Positions 1-13,545 are shown, numbered from the stretch's first letter. The stretch is 64,000 nt of DNA from Cynocephalus volans (GCF_027409185.1 NC_084469.1:80325918-80389917), one strand, 5' to 3'. Made by a program: numbers and translations. The notes: generated by a model not told the origin, from the sequence alone.

Positions 1-1616
1 TTTCTAATCTGTACAACAGGGATGATGAGTCCAACAGAGGTCATCTGATAATAATGAGAAAAGTGAGTCTCAGATTGGTGAAGGCTCACAGCCACCAGGC
101 AGGGAGCTAGGATTCAAATGCCATCATCCGATTCCACTGTTCAAGTCTCTCCAGGGGCCCTTCGTCTTCCTCCCTGGATGGGTGGGCCCTGCAAAGTTTT
201 CCTCAAACTTTTACACTTTCTATATGAAGGAGGGGATCTGAGAGCCCAGCCTTCCAGCCACAGCCAAGGTTAGCTGGGCCTGGCCTTGAGCCAGCATGGG
301 CCCATGAAGACAGCATGAGCCAGCCCCGCCTGACCTCTGAGGCAGCCCTGCGACTGGCTCTTGGCTCATGTCATTCCAGGGGGGCCACAGCAGCTGACCT
401 GCCACAGGACCTGAACAGGGCCTGCTCCAAACCCCTCACCCTCCACCGCCCTTTCTCCACGTATGGATGTGGTCAAAAAGCTTACCATGGGACCAGTAAG
501 GCGACCACCACCACCATTAGAAACCTGATCCCAAGTCGCTGATTAAAACCAGGAGGGGGTTTTAATCAGCCAGGGCCATATGCTATTTAACTGAAGATGA
601 AAGAACAAATGATAAGCATCATCTCAGAAAGGATGTCGTTAAAGGAAGAGCAGAACAGCAAGTGGCATCTTTCATCATTCCAGCAGCCCCTCGCAAAGCT
701 CTCGTTAGAGGCTTTGAGGAACATCTGGGCCCTGTCTATTATGCAGTGCTCACAATGTCATTGTGTTTGACAACGGCTCCTGAGCCACGCCATACTAAAC
801 TTCTATATAGACAATTAATGCCTATTAATTACAGTTTTCAAATCAGCAAAATGATCCTTCATTAACTTAATCGCCTCTTCTATTTTATCAGGAAATTATA
901 TTCTCTCTGTTCATAATCCCTGCATCTGAAACCACCCATGGGCAGGAAGCACATGATGCTACTTGGCTGACTGTTTATGGGAAGACTTGCCTGTCCTCCT
1001 GCCATCTCAACATCCCTCACCTCACCCCACCCTCCTCCAGGAGATGGGAAGCCACCGAAGGCCTCTAGAGTATTCCGTAGGGTTGTCTGACAGGCATGGG
1101 TCCTGGGAAATGCGGATGGAACTTAGGCTGGGACGGCTGCCATCCAGCTGGAGCTCAACCAATGTGTGTTGGGGGTGATGTGGAGAAGAAACTGTGGTCA
1201 CCACCTTCTGCGTCACTTTTGACAGCGTACAGCCCTTCTCCTCACTGTTGGCAACCTTGGGGATCACCCTCCCTGCTCATACTAGCTGGTGACTTATGGT
1301 ACTATTTTAACCCTATTGCACACATGGGCAAACTAAGACTTGCAGAGGAGAAATGATTCCTTGAGACTGCAGAGCAAATCGGCAGCCAGGCTGGGCGTCT
1401 GACTCAGCTCATCTAACTCCCCAGACACGGCCTCAACCTGAGTTTGCACGTGTGATAGATGGCATTGTCGTTCAGGGGATTTCATCCTTTTCCTGACTCA
1501 GCATGGAGGATGCTCACCTGCCCCCATCGCTTTTGGGCCATGTGACTTGTTTTGGCCAATAGAGTGGGAGTGGATGTGATGCCCACCATAGCCCCTGCTT
1601 CTTGGGTGGTCAGGAG

Positions 1617-1690
1617 ATGCTCAGAGAAGGGAGAGAGAAAGGAGGGACAGGGAGGGAGAAAGAAGGAGGGGGAGAGAGAAGAGAGAATGC
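1617..1690 (+). repeat. Purine-rich GGA/GAGA low-complexity run
   Basis: About 74 bp nearly all purine (GGGAGAGAGAAAGGAGGGACAGGGAGGGAG...). Confidence 0.9.
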
Positions 1691-3394
1691 CACAAGGCAT
1701 GAGCCTTTGGATCTCATTGGGTCAAATGCCTTAGGCAAATTACATAACTTCCCAGCCTTCCTTTCCTCAACAGTAAAGTAGATGTGGTATGGGACACCTG
1801 CCCCAGGCTTGGGGGTTGGGGAGGCTTCCTACCTATGTCCTAAAGTTGCTGTGAGGGTTAAATGGGGAGTGCTTTGCCTAAAGGGTTGCTTTGCCTCTGG
1901 TGGGATTTTGGTACCGTGGTATCTCAGAGGGCCCAGAGTGAGGGAGTGGCTGCTTCCCCCCACCCCCACACCGTTCCCCCAAGCTCCGTGGGCTCACAAG
2001 CCTGTCTGGACTCCATGAAAGCCCTATTACACCTTTCTATAAATGTAAGTCATCTCTACATTCCCTCTCCTCTGCTCCAGCTTTGTTTGCACAGCCTTGT
2101 TTTAAGCCCTATCATCTCATCTCATTTAGGCCTCAAAGAAGCTCATAACCGAGCAGGGAAGACAGGGGAGCAGTTGTAATATGGGGCACCTGCCCCAGGC
2201 TTGGAGGTCGGGGGGACTTCCTGGAGAAGCCAGGTCTTGAAGGAGGAGTGGGACAGATGCATCGCAGACCCACGACCACCTGCAGTTTCAGCTGTGGCTG
2301 CTGGGAACAGTCCAGCAAGCACAAACTCACTTCATTGCAACAGAATCGTATCTCGTCTTCCTGCCAGTTGCCAGGGCCTTCTCCAGTCCTGCAGGAAGTG
2401 AGGGGACGTCAACACCCCTGGAGGCACCCCTGAGACACAGGACAGGACTAGTGGACACACACTCCAGCCTTTCGTCCTACAGGTGGACACGCCAGGGGAG
2501 CTCTGTCCTCATTTCGGAGGGCCACCTCCCCCGGTGGTAACCTCAGCAACACACCCTCATGTCAGCTGGTCACCTTCCATCTCATTCACTCCTCTTCCTG
2601 GCACCACTCCCCACCAAAACAATTTGCCTCCAAGTCCTTGTCTCAGACTCCATCCTGGGAAACCCAGGTTAAGCCCAGGGGTAGCTGGGTGAGGGGCAAG
2701 AACAGGCATCACAGGGAGCAGGACTGGCATATTCTGGGATGGAATGGAAGGGAGAGTCCTCTGCTGTTCAAGGAGTGCAGTACAGCAGGGCAGAGAGGAG
2801 GGAAGGTCTCCAGGGAGTGATGAGAGATGGGGCAGAAGGTGGGCAGGGGCAGCTCATGGGGGCCTGGGCCGCTGAGTTGGGAGGAGTTGGGCCCTTGTCC
2901 TGAGGGCAATGGGATGGGTTTGCCACAGGGAAGTGGCAGGGTCAGATCGGCATTTTAAAAGTGCTTTCTGTCTGCAATATGGGGACAAACAGGAGGAAGC
3001 ACAGCTGGAGGAGGAGCTGTCCCCAGGCTGGGGTCTCTCTACTAAAGCAGTAGTAGTGGAGACTGGAGACGGAAGGGCTGGGTAGAGCTGAAATCCCTTT
3101 AGGATGTAGAACCAAAAGGTCTTAGTGACTGGATTAGGGAGAAGAGAGAAGGAGGAATCAAAGATGACACTACTTGTGGTTTGTGTTTGTTTTAGGCTAC
3201 TTGGTAGATTGTCTTGTCATTTGCTGAGCTGAGAACAAGTTTTGGGGTAAAATGATGAGTTTGTTTGGGGGCATCTACTTGGAACTCCTTGTCAACGGCC
3301 TAGAGCTGGTCATCAAGGCCATGGAGTGGATGGGGTCCCAGGATGTGAGTCCATGGAGATGAGGGGGCCAGGACTGAGATCTGAGAAATGGCAC

Positions 3395-3500
3395 CATTTA
3401 AAAAACTTTTTATTTTGCAATTATAGATTCACAGGAAGTTGCAAAGATAGCACAGAGAGGTCTCAAATACCCAGTTTCAATGCCACCATTTTAAAAGGAG
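3395..3500 (+). mobile_element. Probable L1 3' UTR fragment
   Basis: ACTTTTTATTTTGCAATTATAGATTCACAGGAAGTTGCAAAGATAGCACAGAGAGG resembles the mammalian L1M 3' segment (AAAAGTTGCAAAAATAGTACAGAGA). Strongly diverged; family from memory. Confidence 0.4.
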
Positions 3501-5611
3501 GATTCATCAAAGCCAACTGCTAGAAGTGTCCCAGAGAGGATGAGAAAATCAACAGGGTCTGACATCAGGAAAGCAATTTCACTTAGGATTCATTTTGGCT
3601 GTAAGTAAGAGTGGCTTGAACAAGTGAGAAGTTAATTTATTCTTCACATAATTGTCTAAGTATAGGTGTCCAGCCCTGGAATAGAGGCCCTGTTCCTCGA
3701 AGTCCTCAGGCACACAGCTTCTTCCAGCCTCTCCACCATCTCTAGCATGTTGTCTTCGTCCTCATGGTCCAAAATGGTGGCTAGAATTCCACCCATCACA
3801 TTTGCTCTCCAAGCAGCAGGATGGAAGGAGGGACAGAGAAGAAAAGAGATGACAACAGGTATAAACAAGCTACCTTTCTAAGGAAGGCTCCCAGGAGCAG
3901 CCACATGACACTTACTGTTGACTAGAATTCAGTAGCAAAATTTAGTTGCAAAAGACTCTGAGAACAGTAGTCTTTATTCTTGGACTCAAAACCAGAGGTT
4001 CTATTGCCAAGGGCGAAAGGGAGAGTGGATACAGAGAAGCAACTAGCCGCCTGTGTGCAGAATCCAAGGGCAGGGGTCGTTCTGGAAGGAAGAATGTGTC
4101 AGCATCCTTTACACAGACAAGAAGTCAAGAAGGTGGGTAACTACTGAAATGCCCGGTGGATTTAGGGATGAGAAAGTCAGTGGAAACAACTTGGTGGGGA
4201 TAATGACAATCGTCCATCTGACCCCAGAGCCCTTGATTCTGAGCACTCTACTTTTTCCAGAGTCAGGATGTGTCAGGTGGGCGGGGCAGAGAGACAGGTA
4301 TGAGGGTGTGAGGACAGAGGTATGAGAGACAGGGGATGAGGGTACTGGACAGAGAATGCAAATCCAGACCGAGTGGTAGAGCAAGCAGGAAGTGAAGATG
4401 AAGGAGTGAAGGGCAGGATGACAGACAGCTGGCGTGTTGGGAAGAACCGAGAGGGACTGTGAGAAGGGCAGGAATGAGGACAGAGAGAGATGGCAGATTT
4501 CGTGGGCACTCCAAAGTGGGGCCCAGGAGTGGGTGGCTACAGAAGACAGAAAAAGGAAGTCTTGGCGGGGGCGAGGGTCAAAAAATTGAGGGATCGGGGT
4601 CCAGGCAAGTGTGGAAACCCCCCAGGATGCTGGCGGGGTGTCAGGTAGAGGCAGACATTGAGGCCCCTTCACCAACACTCCTCCCCGCCACCAGCTCTGC
4701 TGTCCAAACAGCCTCTTTAACATTCCCATGGTCATTATGACACCTGGCCCAAATCTTGAATGGTTCCCAGTGGATTCCCAGGAAAATGTCCAAACCCCTG
4801 ACCCCTTCCCTTGATCACCTTGCATGGATTAGGATGCTTTCAGCTGTAAGCAACAGAAGCTCCTGAACAACAGACACTGCCTGTGCCTGGCTCTCTATCC
4901 CCCACATGAATCATTTGTGTCTACCAGCCCAATTTCCAACTGCCAGCTCCTGCGACTCTTTGCTGAAGACTGTGTCTGTGCACAGGAGCAGCCCTTGACC
5001 AGTGACTGACAGCCACGCATAGATAAATACCCCAGCTCCCTTGCTGTGCCAGTGGAATAACAGGCACCTTCCACGTGGCTCCTGAAGTTCCCCAGCAGGA
5101 TTAAGCTCCAATTGCCCGCATTTTCTTCCCTTCCTTCCCTGTCTCTCTTCCTCACTCTCCTCCCAGTGTTTCCCAGGATCACCTCAAAATTAATGACATG
5201 CACCCAAATCCTCATCTCAGGATCTTCTTCCTGAGACAATCCAAACAACTCGAGTACAGATGCTGGGTGGTTCTCAGCTACTGTACGAGTGGCAACTCAA
5301 TGACATCCTCTAGGACCTGGGTCTCTGTGGCCCTCAGGCTACAGAAAGATAGTGGCAACCATGACAACATCTTACAAGTCCCTCAACAGACTTCCCTTCA
5401 GTTCTCATTGGCCGGAATAGGGTCGCATGACCTTTCTTGAACCAATCACTGACAAAAGGTTTGCCAAGACTGGCTTAGATTAGTCATGTATGGGCAGAAA
5501 AGATGTTGGGATCAACCACAAGGACCAAAACACAATCCCTTCCAGTATGAATCTCTCACCATAGATATGTGAAATAGTGAAACCATGCCAACCAGCTCTG
5601 TTTCCTCACTA

Positions 5612-5641
5612 TTTCACATTCATTCATTCATTCATTCATTT
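5612..5641 (+). repeat. (ATTC)n short tandem repeat
   Basis: CATTCATTCATTCATTCATTCATTTG, followed by GCATTTACTATGTCCCTGCCC of MIR/L2 character. Confidence 0.9.
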
Positions 5642-7239
5642 GCCAAGCATATAATGAGCATTTACTATGTCCCTGCCCTTGAGGAGCTCACAGGCTAATT
5701 GCTGGGGGTGGAGGTTGGGGGAGAAAAGAAAAACACAGGGGGGTGAATGTGGTAGGGTCCAAATGGCAGAAGCATGGCCTTAGGGATACCCCGACCCAGC
5801 TGTTACACCAGCTGGAATGCCCTCCCCTCATCCCCTCAGGATATGCCAGCCCCATAAAGCCACTCTCCTCCAGGAGGCCTTTCCTTATTTCCCAAAACCT
5901 GGAGGCTCCATCCTGCCTCTGTGCTTCCCTGGGTGTTCCAGGCCCTGGGCAGACACTGCCTTGGCTCTCCCAAGTGTCCTTGTGTCCCCACTATGGGTAA
6001 GGATGTTTGTCTTCCCCATTAAGGGCAAGAGCTCTTAGGGGGAGGGCTCTGTGTCCTCAGGGACCACCACATCCCTCCAGGGCTGACCCACAGCCTGGAC
6101 CGAGGCCAGCCCGATCCCAGCCCCCACACCTGCTGCCCAGCCTCCTCCACCTCCTCCTCTTGTCTCTCCCATCAATTTCTTATTTCATAAAAATCAATTT
6201 CTGTCCCGTTTTTGCTGTGTACATAAAAGACTGTGGCATCAATTAGCCTTCGTTCTCTCTCTCCCCCTCTCTTTTTCTTCCTCGTCTTTTTTGGAAACCT
6301 CTTTGTAGGGAAAATCTCATATTTCAGCAATTTGCATTATCCACACACTCAGCTTTGAAGTTCTAAGTTATGGTAAGAAAAGGACCCACTTATCTGCCCA
6401 TAAAAAATGTTCAAAGCTTATAAATTCCCTGAAACAGATGTACATTATCATTGGATTTGCCTTTCTTTTTGCTAGAGCATGCCTAATAGAGTTTCAGCCG
6501 CCCCCTGGCCCCCTTCCCCCGCCCCGTTAGCATCTTGTCTCCACAGAAGCCCGCTCCCCACTGGGCCAGACCGACTTCAAAGGTCCCAGGCTGTCTGTTA
6601 GAAGCAAAGCACAAAGTGGGAACATAGGGGCCTTTTAAATCCCCCACGTTTAAGTCAATATCATGCCTCCCTCTTTCCCCTCTCCTGGCAGAGGGACGTA
6701 AGTCAGCCGTCCCCTTTCAGCCTTCACGAGTGCCAATTCAGCAATTACCAGAGAGGAAATTGAGGCCTCTTTTTCTCTCTCTGTCTTTGCCCTCTCTTTC
6801 TTTCCAACTTTTCTTTGTGTTCTTTCCCTGCTTAAGATGTTGTCCAACAACAGGGAAGGAATTGCTGATCCCAGGTGTAGACAAACAAGTGTATGCCTAG
6901 CACTTTTATGAGTAAGAATGTCATAAACAACTTCTATCTACCAGGTCACCATTGTATCCTACAGGGACAGCCCCTGCTCCAGGCTACTGTTTCCAATTCC
7001 TTCTCCACATGGTGGCCAGAGTGTCACATCCTGCCCCCCCCCCGACCCCCCACATTCTTGATGCGTCTCTCAGGGTAATGAGCAAACTCCCCACCATGGC
7101 CCCCAGGCTCTGCCCAGTCTGGGCCTCCCCCTTGCCGCCTGGGCGCAGCCATCCTGGCCTCCATCGTTTGTCCAGTCTCCAGCCCTCACTACCACTGCAG
7201 GGCCCTCACTCCAGCTCTTCCCTCTCGCTTTTCACTTGG

Positions 7240-7500
7240 CTAATTCCTCCTCATCCTTTGAGGTCTCCACCTACATGTGGCTTCCTGGAGCGTTCCACTC
7301 CAGCCACCAATCTCAATGCTGTCCCTTCTGTTATTCCCTCGCATGTCCCCCAGAAGTTATCACAGTTGATAACAATGTAGTTTTTGTGTGACAGCCATCC
7401 CCCCACTAGACTGAAAGCTCCATGAAGGTGGGTAGAGATGATGTCTGCTTTATTTAGTGCTGAGCACGGTTCCTGACACATAGTAGTTGATCACTAAATA
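7240..7500 (+). mobile_element. L2 LINE 3' end
   Basis: CTAGACTGAAAGCTCCATGAAGGTGGGTAGAG, GCTGAGCACGGTTCCTGACACATAGTAG and ATCACTAAATACC are the L2 3' terminus, preceded by typical L2 CT-rich sequence (CTCATCCTTTGAGGTCTCCA). Confidence 0.75.
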
Positions 7501-8377
7501 CCTGAAAGTACGGGTGGAGAGAGGAGTTTGGAGATGAACATGGGATGGGGGTGGGCCAGGGGAAGACCAGCTGGGCCTGAGCAGGCCCTCTCTGGGCACT
7601 GAGTGACAAGTCTGGGTCACTCTTTGCTCTGCCCAAATCTTGCCCAGCAGCTCGATTTTGGCAGCTCCTTGCCACCAGGGGGTGGTCACACCCCAGAGAC
7701 TGACAGTTTAGTGACTTGCACAAGACTTAGTGAGATACTTGAATGCCAAATTCTTTCTATCCAGTGAAGGAAGAAAAGAAGGGAGGGAGGAAAAGGAGAA
7801 AGGTCACATGTACCACACTGGAATATTCTGTCAGGAATTTCTGGGTCAAATCACAATCAGATGCTGCTTTTTTGAGTACAGAGTTGCAGGAAATGGAATC
7901 AGGCGTCCTCAGCTAAAATAGCCAGGGGCCTGTCTCCATCTGGAGAGGGTCTGGCCAGGGGACCTCAGCCACTCAAAGTCACTCAGGGCCCCTGTACCTG
8001 GACTGTGCTGAGAGCACAGGCTGAGTCCAGTGATGCTGCCCAGAATATCTCCAGTAGCTACCCCTCTCTGGTGACAGAATCAACACGCTAATGCATCTGT
8101 GCACTGGGATGCTGTGAGAGTGATGCTCCACTGCCCATTGGTGCTTATAAATCCAATCAACAAAGATGCATTAAGCACCGACAGCAGGCCACATGCTCGG
8201 TCCAGCTGGGGGCCAGGCGGGGGAGGCCAGGAATGTGTTGTCCTATGTTTGCTGAACAGATATCCAACAAGCACCTTGTCCTTGCTGAGCCTTTCGGATT
8301 ACAAGATAATCTTTGGTGAACGTGATAGTGCATTGGTCGGTGGTAACCAAATAATCAGAGGCATAAACAAGTGTGTA

Positions 8378-8978
8378 CAGTGGATCCTCATTATTCATGG
8401 ATTTTGTATTTGCGAATTCACCTACTCACTAAAATTTATCTGCAACCCCAAAATCAATACTCATGGGGCTTGCACAGCCATTCGTGGACATGCACAAAGC
8501 AGCAAAAAAAATTGAGTTTCCCAACCACACTCTCTGTCTTCTTGTTTCAGCTCTTATCCTATAAACAAATGTCCTTTTCACGGTCTATTTAGTGCCACGC
8601 TTTTTGCATTTTTGTGCTTTGTGTTGGTAATTTTGCTGCTTAATATGGCCCCCCGGCACAGTGCTGAAGGGCTGCCTAGTGTTCATGAAGGCTGTGATAT
8701 GCCTAACTGAGAAAATATGTGTTAGATAAGCTTTGTTCAGGCATGGGTTACAGTGCTGTTGGCTAAGTTTGATGTTAATGGATTAACAATAATATAGAAA
8801 GTCAGGTGTCTTTAAGCAGAAACACACCTAAAACAAGGTTATGTATTGATTGGTTGATGAAAGAGGCTTGCAGGAATCTAATCCTGTATTTCTCCTAGGA
8901 GCGTTGTTTCAGTATTTGCTATTCAGTGTTCGAGGTGACTTTATAGAACATAACACTTTGATTAATGAGAATCGACTG
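8378..8978 (+). mobile_element. Non-autonomous Tigger (pogo/Tc1-mariner) DNA transposon
   Basis: 601 bp. The left end CAGTGGATCCTCATTATTC pairs with the reverse complement of the right end, CAGTCGATTCTCATTAATC, giving terminal inverted repeats. TA dinucleotides at 8376-8377 and 8979-8980 are the target duplication. The interior (8640-8900) resembles a decayed transposase start region, with motifs such as ATATGGCCCC and GTTAGATAAGCTTTGTTCAG, but has no open frame. It is an old, inactive copy. The subfamily is not assigned. Confidence 0.85.
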
Positions 8979-9834
8979 TAGTTCCAAATGTGATCAGCAC
9001 TCTAGATGAAGGGGACCTCAGGGCACCATGAGGGCTTGGGGCACCATCTTGCCAATGCTGGAACCTCCACCAGGCCCGCAGCCCCATCTCCCAGAGCTCT
9101 CCTTTGCTCACATTTCCCTGGACTTTGCTGGGGTGATGGTAGACAAGTGGGTAGGACTGGTCTTTGCCAATGCCTGCAGGACCCTGGGAAGGCAGGGTCA
9201 AGCTTGTGTTTAACCCCATTACGCATTAATCACAAGTTGGGTAAGTTCCTTAACTGAACCGTAACTCAGTTTCCTCAGTGGTTTCTTCACAAGGCTGTTC
9301 TAAGGACATCAGCAAATGTAGGCTGAGCATACAGTAGGTGCTTTCTATGTAGTAGATATGACAATTTAGACATCTCAGCAATCCTGGGGCTCAGGGATTG
9401 GGCCAGATTCCTTTAAGGCAAGGGCAGCCCCAGATGTAGGGCAGCCAGGAACTGTTCCAAAGGCTTTCCCTTCCCCCCACCCACCCCAAAGAAGGAGCTG
9501 CTGGGCATGGCTTTCAGGCTGCCCCACCACTGCCTCAACCTTTTACGGCTCTGAGCTGCCACCCCCAAGGTCCAGCTTCAGAGCCAAGAGCAGTCTCATT
9601 ATGCAAATATGGAATTTAAAGCCCAGAGAGGGTGGGGACTTGTCCAAGTTTAAGTCAGGTCAGGAAGGAATGGAGTGACCCCATTGAACTTGGGAGAAAA
9701 AAAGCAACAGGGCAGGTAAAATGGCCCTTGAGTGTGTAGCAGAGGTGGCATGCTGTCGCAGCTGCCCGCAGGGTGCTTTATCACTCAGGATGGGCACCTC
9801 CTTCCCTATATGCCAGATGGGGTCACCTTCTCCT

Positions 9835-10060
9835 AACAGCAGCTGCCATTTATTGAGGGCCTGCTATGTACCAGGCTAATCTGATCCTCACAACAGCTCA
9901 GTGAGGTGGGTAGTCTAATTAGCCCTGTTACACAGAAGGAAACCAAGGCACAGAGACATCAGGTCACTTATCCAATATCATACAGCTGGGAAGTAGCAGA
10001 ACCAAGACTCAACTCGGGTCCAAAGTCCATACTCTCAACCATTGGCTGTTCTGCTTATCT
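9835..10060 (-). mobile_element. MIR SINE
   Basis: Reverse-orientation MIR: CTGCCATTTATTGAGGGCCTGCTATGTACCAGGC, AGGAAACCAAGGCACAGAGACATCAGGTCACTTATCC and AACTCGGGTCCAAAGTCC. Nearly full length. Confidence 0.8.
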
Positions 10061-13000
10061 CAGCTGAGACCCCAATCCTGTATTCTGTGATTTGGCTGCT
10101 GGATCCTGCCACCGCAAATTTAATCCACTAAGCCAAATGTACAGGATCCAGGATGTCAGGTCCAGAGAATTTGGAGCCACATGCTCCTGAGTCTGCAGAT
10201 GGAAAAGGACCAAACTAACCCAAACAGTGAGATGTCCAGAGAAGAGTAGAGTGACAGCCAGTGCCTGGCCTGGACAGGGCAGCATTGGGATTCCCCACGT
10301 GCCCACTCTGAGAGCCCCTCCAGATCAGCAGACTTTCTGCTCCCCCTCCAAGACAGCTGAGGGGAACTCTTTCAGAGAGCTTGCTATGTAAGAATCTCCT
10401 ATCAGATTTCTTGACTTGCTTAAATCTCCAAAGACCCTGGAACTGAATCAGAGCAGGCCTCATTAGGCCCACTCCACAGAAAAGCAAACTGAGCCTCAGA
10501 CAGGGGAAGTCACTGGCCCACCGCCAGAGACTCACAGGGGCAGATCCAGATGGAATCCAGTCAATCTTGAAGTTGGGGCTCTTTCCACCCATTTTGGCTC
10601 TTTAAGGAGTATCAGGCAGGGTCTCCTTTGCCAGGGTCCTCCAGCCAACCCTGCCCCACCTAAAGGAGAAAGGGAGCCATGTTGTGAATGAGGATCTCCA
10701 GGACTGCCCCTGAAGCCCTTCCTATGAAAGTCCTCCCGTGCCTGAAACAGCTCCATCAGCCATTGTCTCAAAAACACTGCTGTGAACAGGCCAGTTTCTC
10801 ACTGGCATAGTGGACCCCCAAAGGTAGGTGCTTAATGATACATGGGGGTCATGAGCTGAAATGCCCCAGGGCTAGGCATGGAGGGCACAGGCCGACAGGG
10901 GCCACAGGCATGGCACCGTTCAAAGGGGCAGATGCTACTCACCTCCTGCGGATTGTTGCCCTGTGGGAATGTGAGCCTGGGGTGACCACATTTTCTGGTT
11001 TTTATGAGAAAAGCCAAAAATCTAGATTTTCAGGTGGAAACCTTAGATTTTGGAAACTAAATCAAAATTTTGGGAACCTTAATGGGTCAAACATGGATGT
11101 TGGTGGGCCAGACTAGTATGGTCCCAGCGTTCAAAGGGTAGAATCTCAGAGGCTCCGAGTGGGCAGGGAATGGGAAGCGGAGGGGAGAGCCAGAGTTCTA
11201 GACCCCTCCACTTCTTGGGAAGTGTGGCTCTGAGCAGCTCAGCCTCAGCCCCACCATGACCCCTCTACCATGCACCAAGAGACACAGTACAGGGCTGGCA
11301 CTGGACTGGCCTCAAGCAGTCTGGCTGCAGCTGGACCCTGCAAACACAAGCAGGGTCACCACAGGGGCTTCTGCAGAATCACTGAGCTGTGATCAAGGCC
11401 CTGGAAATCCTCCTCCCCAGACAGCACAGATGCTGCTTACCCCCATGTCCTTGGGTAGGCAGCTGAGGCCATAGACTGGAAAGGGGCCTGTGAGCTGGTC
11501 TGCACTCAGCTTCAGAAAGAAGTGACATTTTGGACTACACACCTACACCTGGAGCCTCAATTCTCCCATCTCTACAATGGGAGAGTAATTCTCGCCATGT
11601 CACAATTAGTTGTTCAAAAACACAATGAACATCTGACCAAATTCTCACTGCTTTCCAGGAAAAAGAAAAAACAAAACAAAGACAACACAATGAGGGTTTT
11701 TTCCTTTTTAAATAAAGCTAAATTATGTCCTTCCTTTAAATAGTAAGAGACTACAGTTTTTTCTTTTCTATTCTTTTTCTTTTTTTCACCATCCTAATTT
11801 AGCAAAATTAAAAGTTGGCAATGCTGTGTTCTTTTCCCAAACTTTTATTTGAAATGCTACTGCTTTGTAAAACTCCAAAGTCAAGGACTCACTGGCAGGA
11901 GGACATCATAAATTGACAGGAAAGGATGTGAAATCTTCAGTCCCCTTTCTCCTCCCTCCCTTTCTCTCTCAATCCCTGTCTTCATTTATTAACCACCTAC
12001 TGTGTGCCATGCCCTAAGGAAACAGCAATGCTTCACAAGCAGCACCTGCCTGCAGGGGCTGTACACTCCAGAAGGGAGCCAACCACGGAAGCGGGATTCG
12101 ACAACCCCTGCCGACTGCCTTCTGCCTGGGCACCCACTAAGTTGGCTCCAGGAAGTGAGGTCTTGTTGGAAAAGAAAAAAATAGCGAAGGTCAGCTTTGA
12201 TGAACTCATTAGAATTTTGTGATCATAAATATCTAGAAAAGAGTTCTTTTAGTGAAGTAAGGGGAAGCCAAAGCTCAGGGTAAGGGTGGGGGTAATTCTT
12301 TCAGTACTTAGGGACCTTTATGACTCTGCTCTGCTTGTCACCCTGAGATCTGAGCAATGGCCCAGGGGTTCCTGGACTGTGTTCCTCCTCCAGACCTGGC
12401 AGTTCCCCCAAGGCCGCTGGACTTTAGTCCTTCTTCTAAGCCTCTAGTGTCCCTCTCTGCCTACCTCTCCCATCCTGAGGGCTGGGGAAGGACTCTTTGA
12501 AGGGTCTTCCCAAATATGACCCCCAAAGCAGACCCTAGAAGAGGTGTGTACCAGATCCTGTATGCCTGGTCTGCCGTGCAGCAAACTGGGACAGCTGGTG
12601 CTTGCACCAATCCCTATTCCCCAACACTGGCCTGGACCAAGGGCCCCAAAAGTGAAGTGGGAAGATTGGGAAGTTTTCAAGAGGCCACTCACATCTCTCT
12701 AAATCCAGGTCCCAGTCTTGAGCCAAGGTAGGAAAGAAATTGGGGGGTCCACTCACCAGGGGTCACTGTGGATCCACCCTAGCTGGAGGATACTCAGTCT
12801 CACTAAATCTGGCTCTCTTTGGGTGCCTGTCATTTCATGACGAGAGAAGAGGTGGGTTATTTGGGGGCCATATGGCAAGGCCGCTAGGAAGAAGCTATGC
12901 TCCCACAGAAGGCTGTCACTGAATCCTCCAGTCTTGTCCTATGGTGTGGTCATGGCCAACATCCATGAGGTGTGGTGCGCACAGCAAGTGTGGTGTGCAC

Positions 13001-13124
13001 TTGCTCCAACATCCATGAAGTTTCTAGAAGCCCTGGTAGGGTAGGGGTCAGTGGGAGCTCTCTCTGCCTCCCCCACCACCTTACTGCACATACTCCTTAA
13101 GGCAGGGCTACTGGGATTTCCCCC

Positions 13125-13330
13125 TGCTTGTGCCAAGGCACAGACAACTGGGATTCTCAGACTGTGGTCTATGGGTCCAACTGTAACCCCATTTCCTGGG
13201 GATGGGGAGCTTGTTAAAAGCATTGTGCCCCACCCCCAGACCCACCCTATCCCACCTAATCTCTGGGGGTGGGCCTGGGTATCTGCCCTTAACATGCTCC
13301 CTGGGAGATGTTACAGCCTCTGAAATTAGG
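13125..13330. mobile_element. MER5A-like hAT-Charlie remnant
   Basis: GATTCTCAGACTGTGGTCTA, GGGGAGCTTGTTAAAAGCAT, CCCACCCCCAGACCCACC and ATCTCTGGGGGTGGGCC follow the MER5A order, with substitutions and lost ends. Confidence 0.6.
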
Positions 13331-13394
13331 CATTTCCCTCAAAGGGGCCCTCTGAGGTCATCTGGAGAAAACACAGGGCTCTAGGGTCTTAGCC

Positions 13395-13545
13395 TTGCTG
13401 CAAAGGAAGTCACCTGGGAGCTTGAAACATCTGATACCTGGGTTACATCCCAGACCCTCGAATCAGCATCATCAGAGGTGGGACCCTGGCATCAATATTT
13501 TAAAAAATCTCCCAGATGATTCTGAAGTACTCATGGGATGAGAAT
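13395..13545. mobile_element. Second hAT-Charlie-like remnant next to the first
   Basis: GTCACCTGGGAGCTTGAAAC, ACATCCCAGACCCTCGAATCAGCATCATCAG, GGTGGGACCCTGGCATCAAT and TCTCCCAGATGATTCTGAAGT are MER5/MER20-type motifs. Boundaries are uncertain. Confidence 0.5.

Noticed and set aside
4109-4825. 238-codon minus-strand open frame
   Set aside because: No recognisable domain, low-complexity Ser/Leu/Pro composition, and no splice or promoter context; fits chance in GC-rich DNA.
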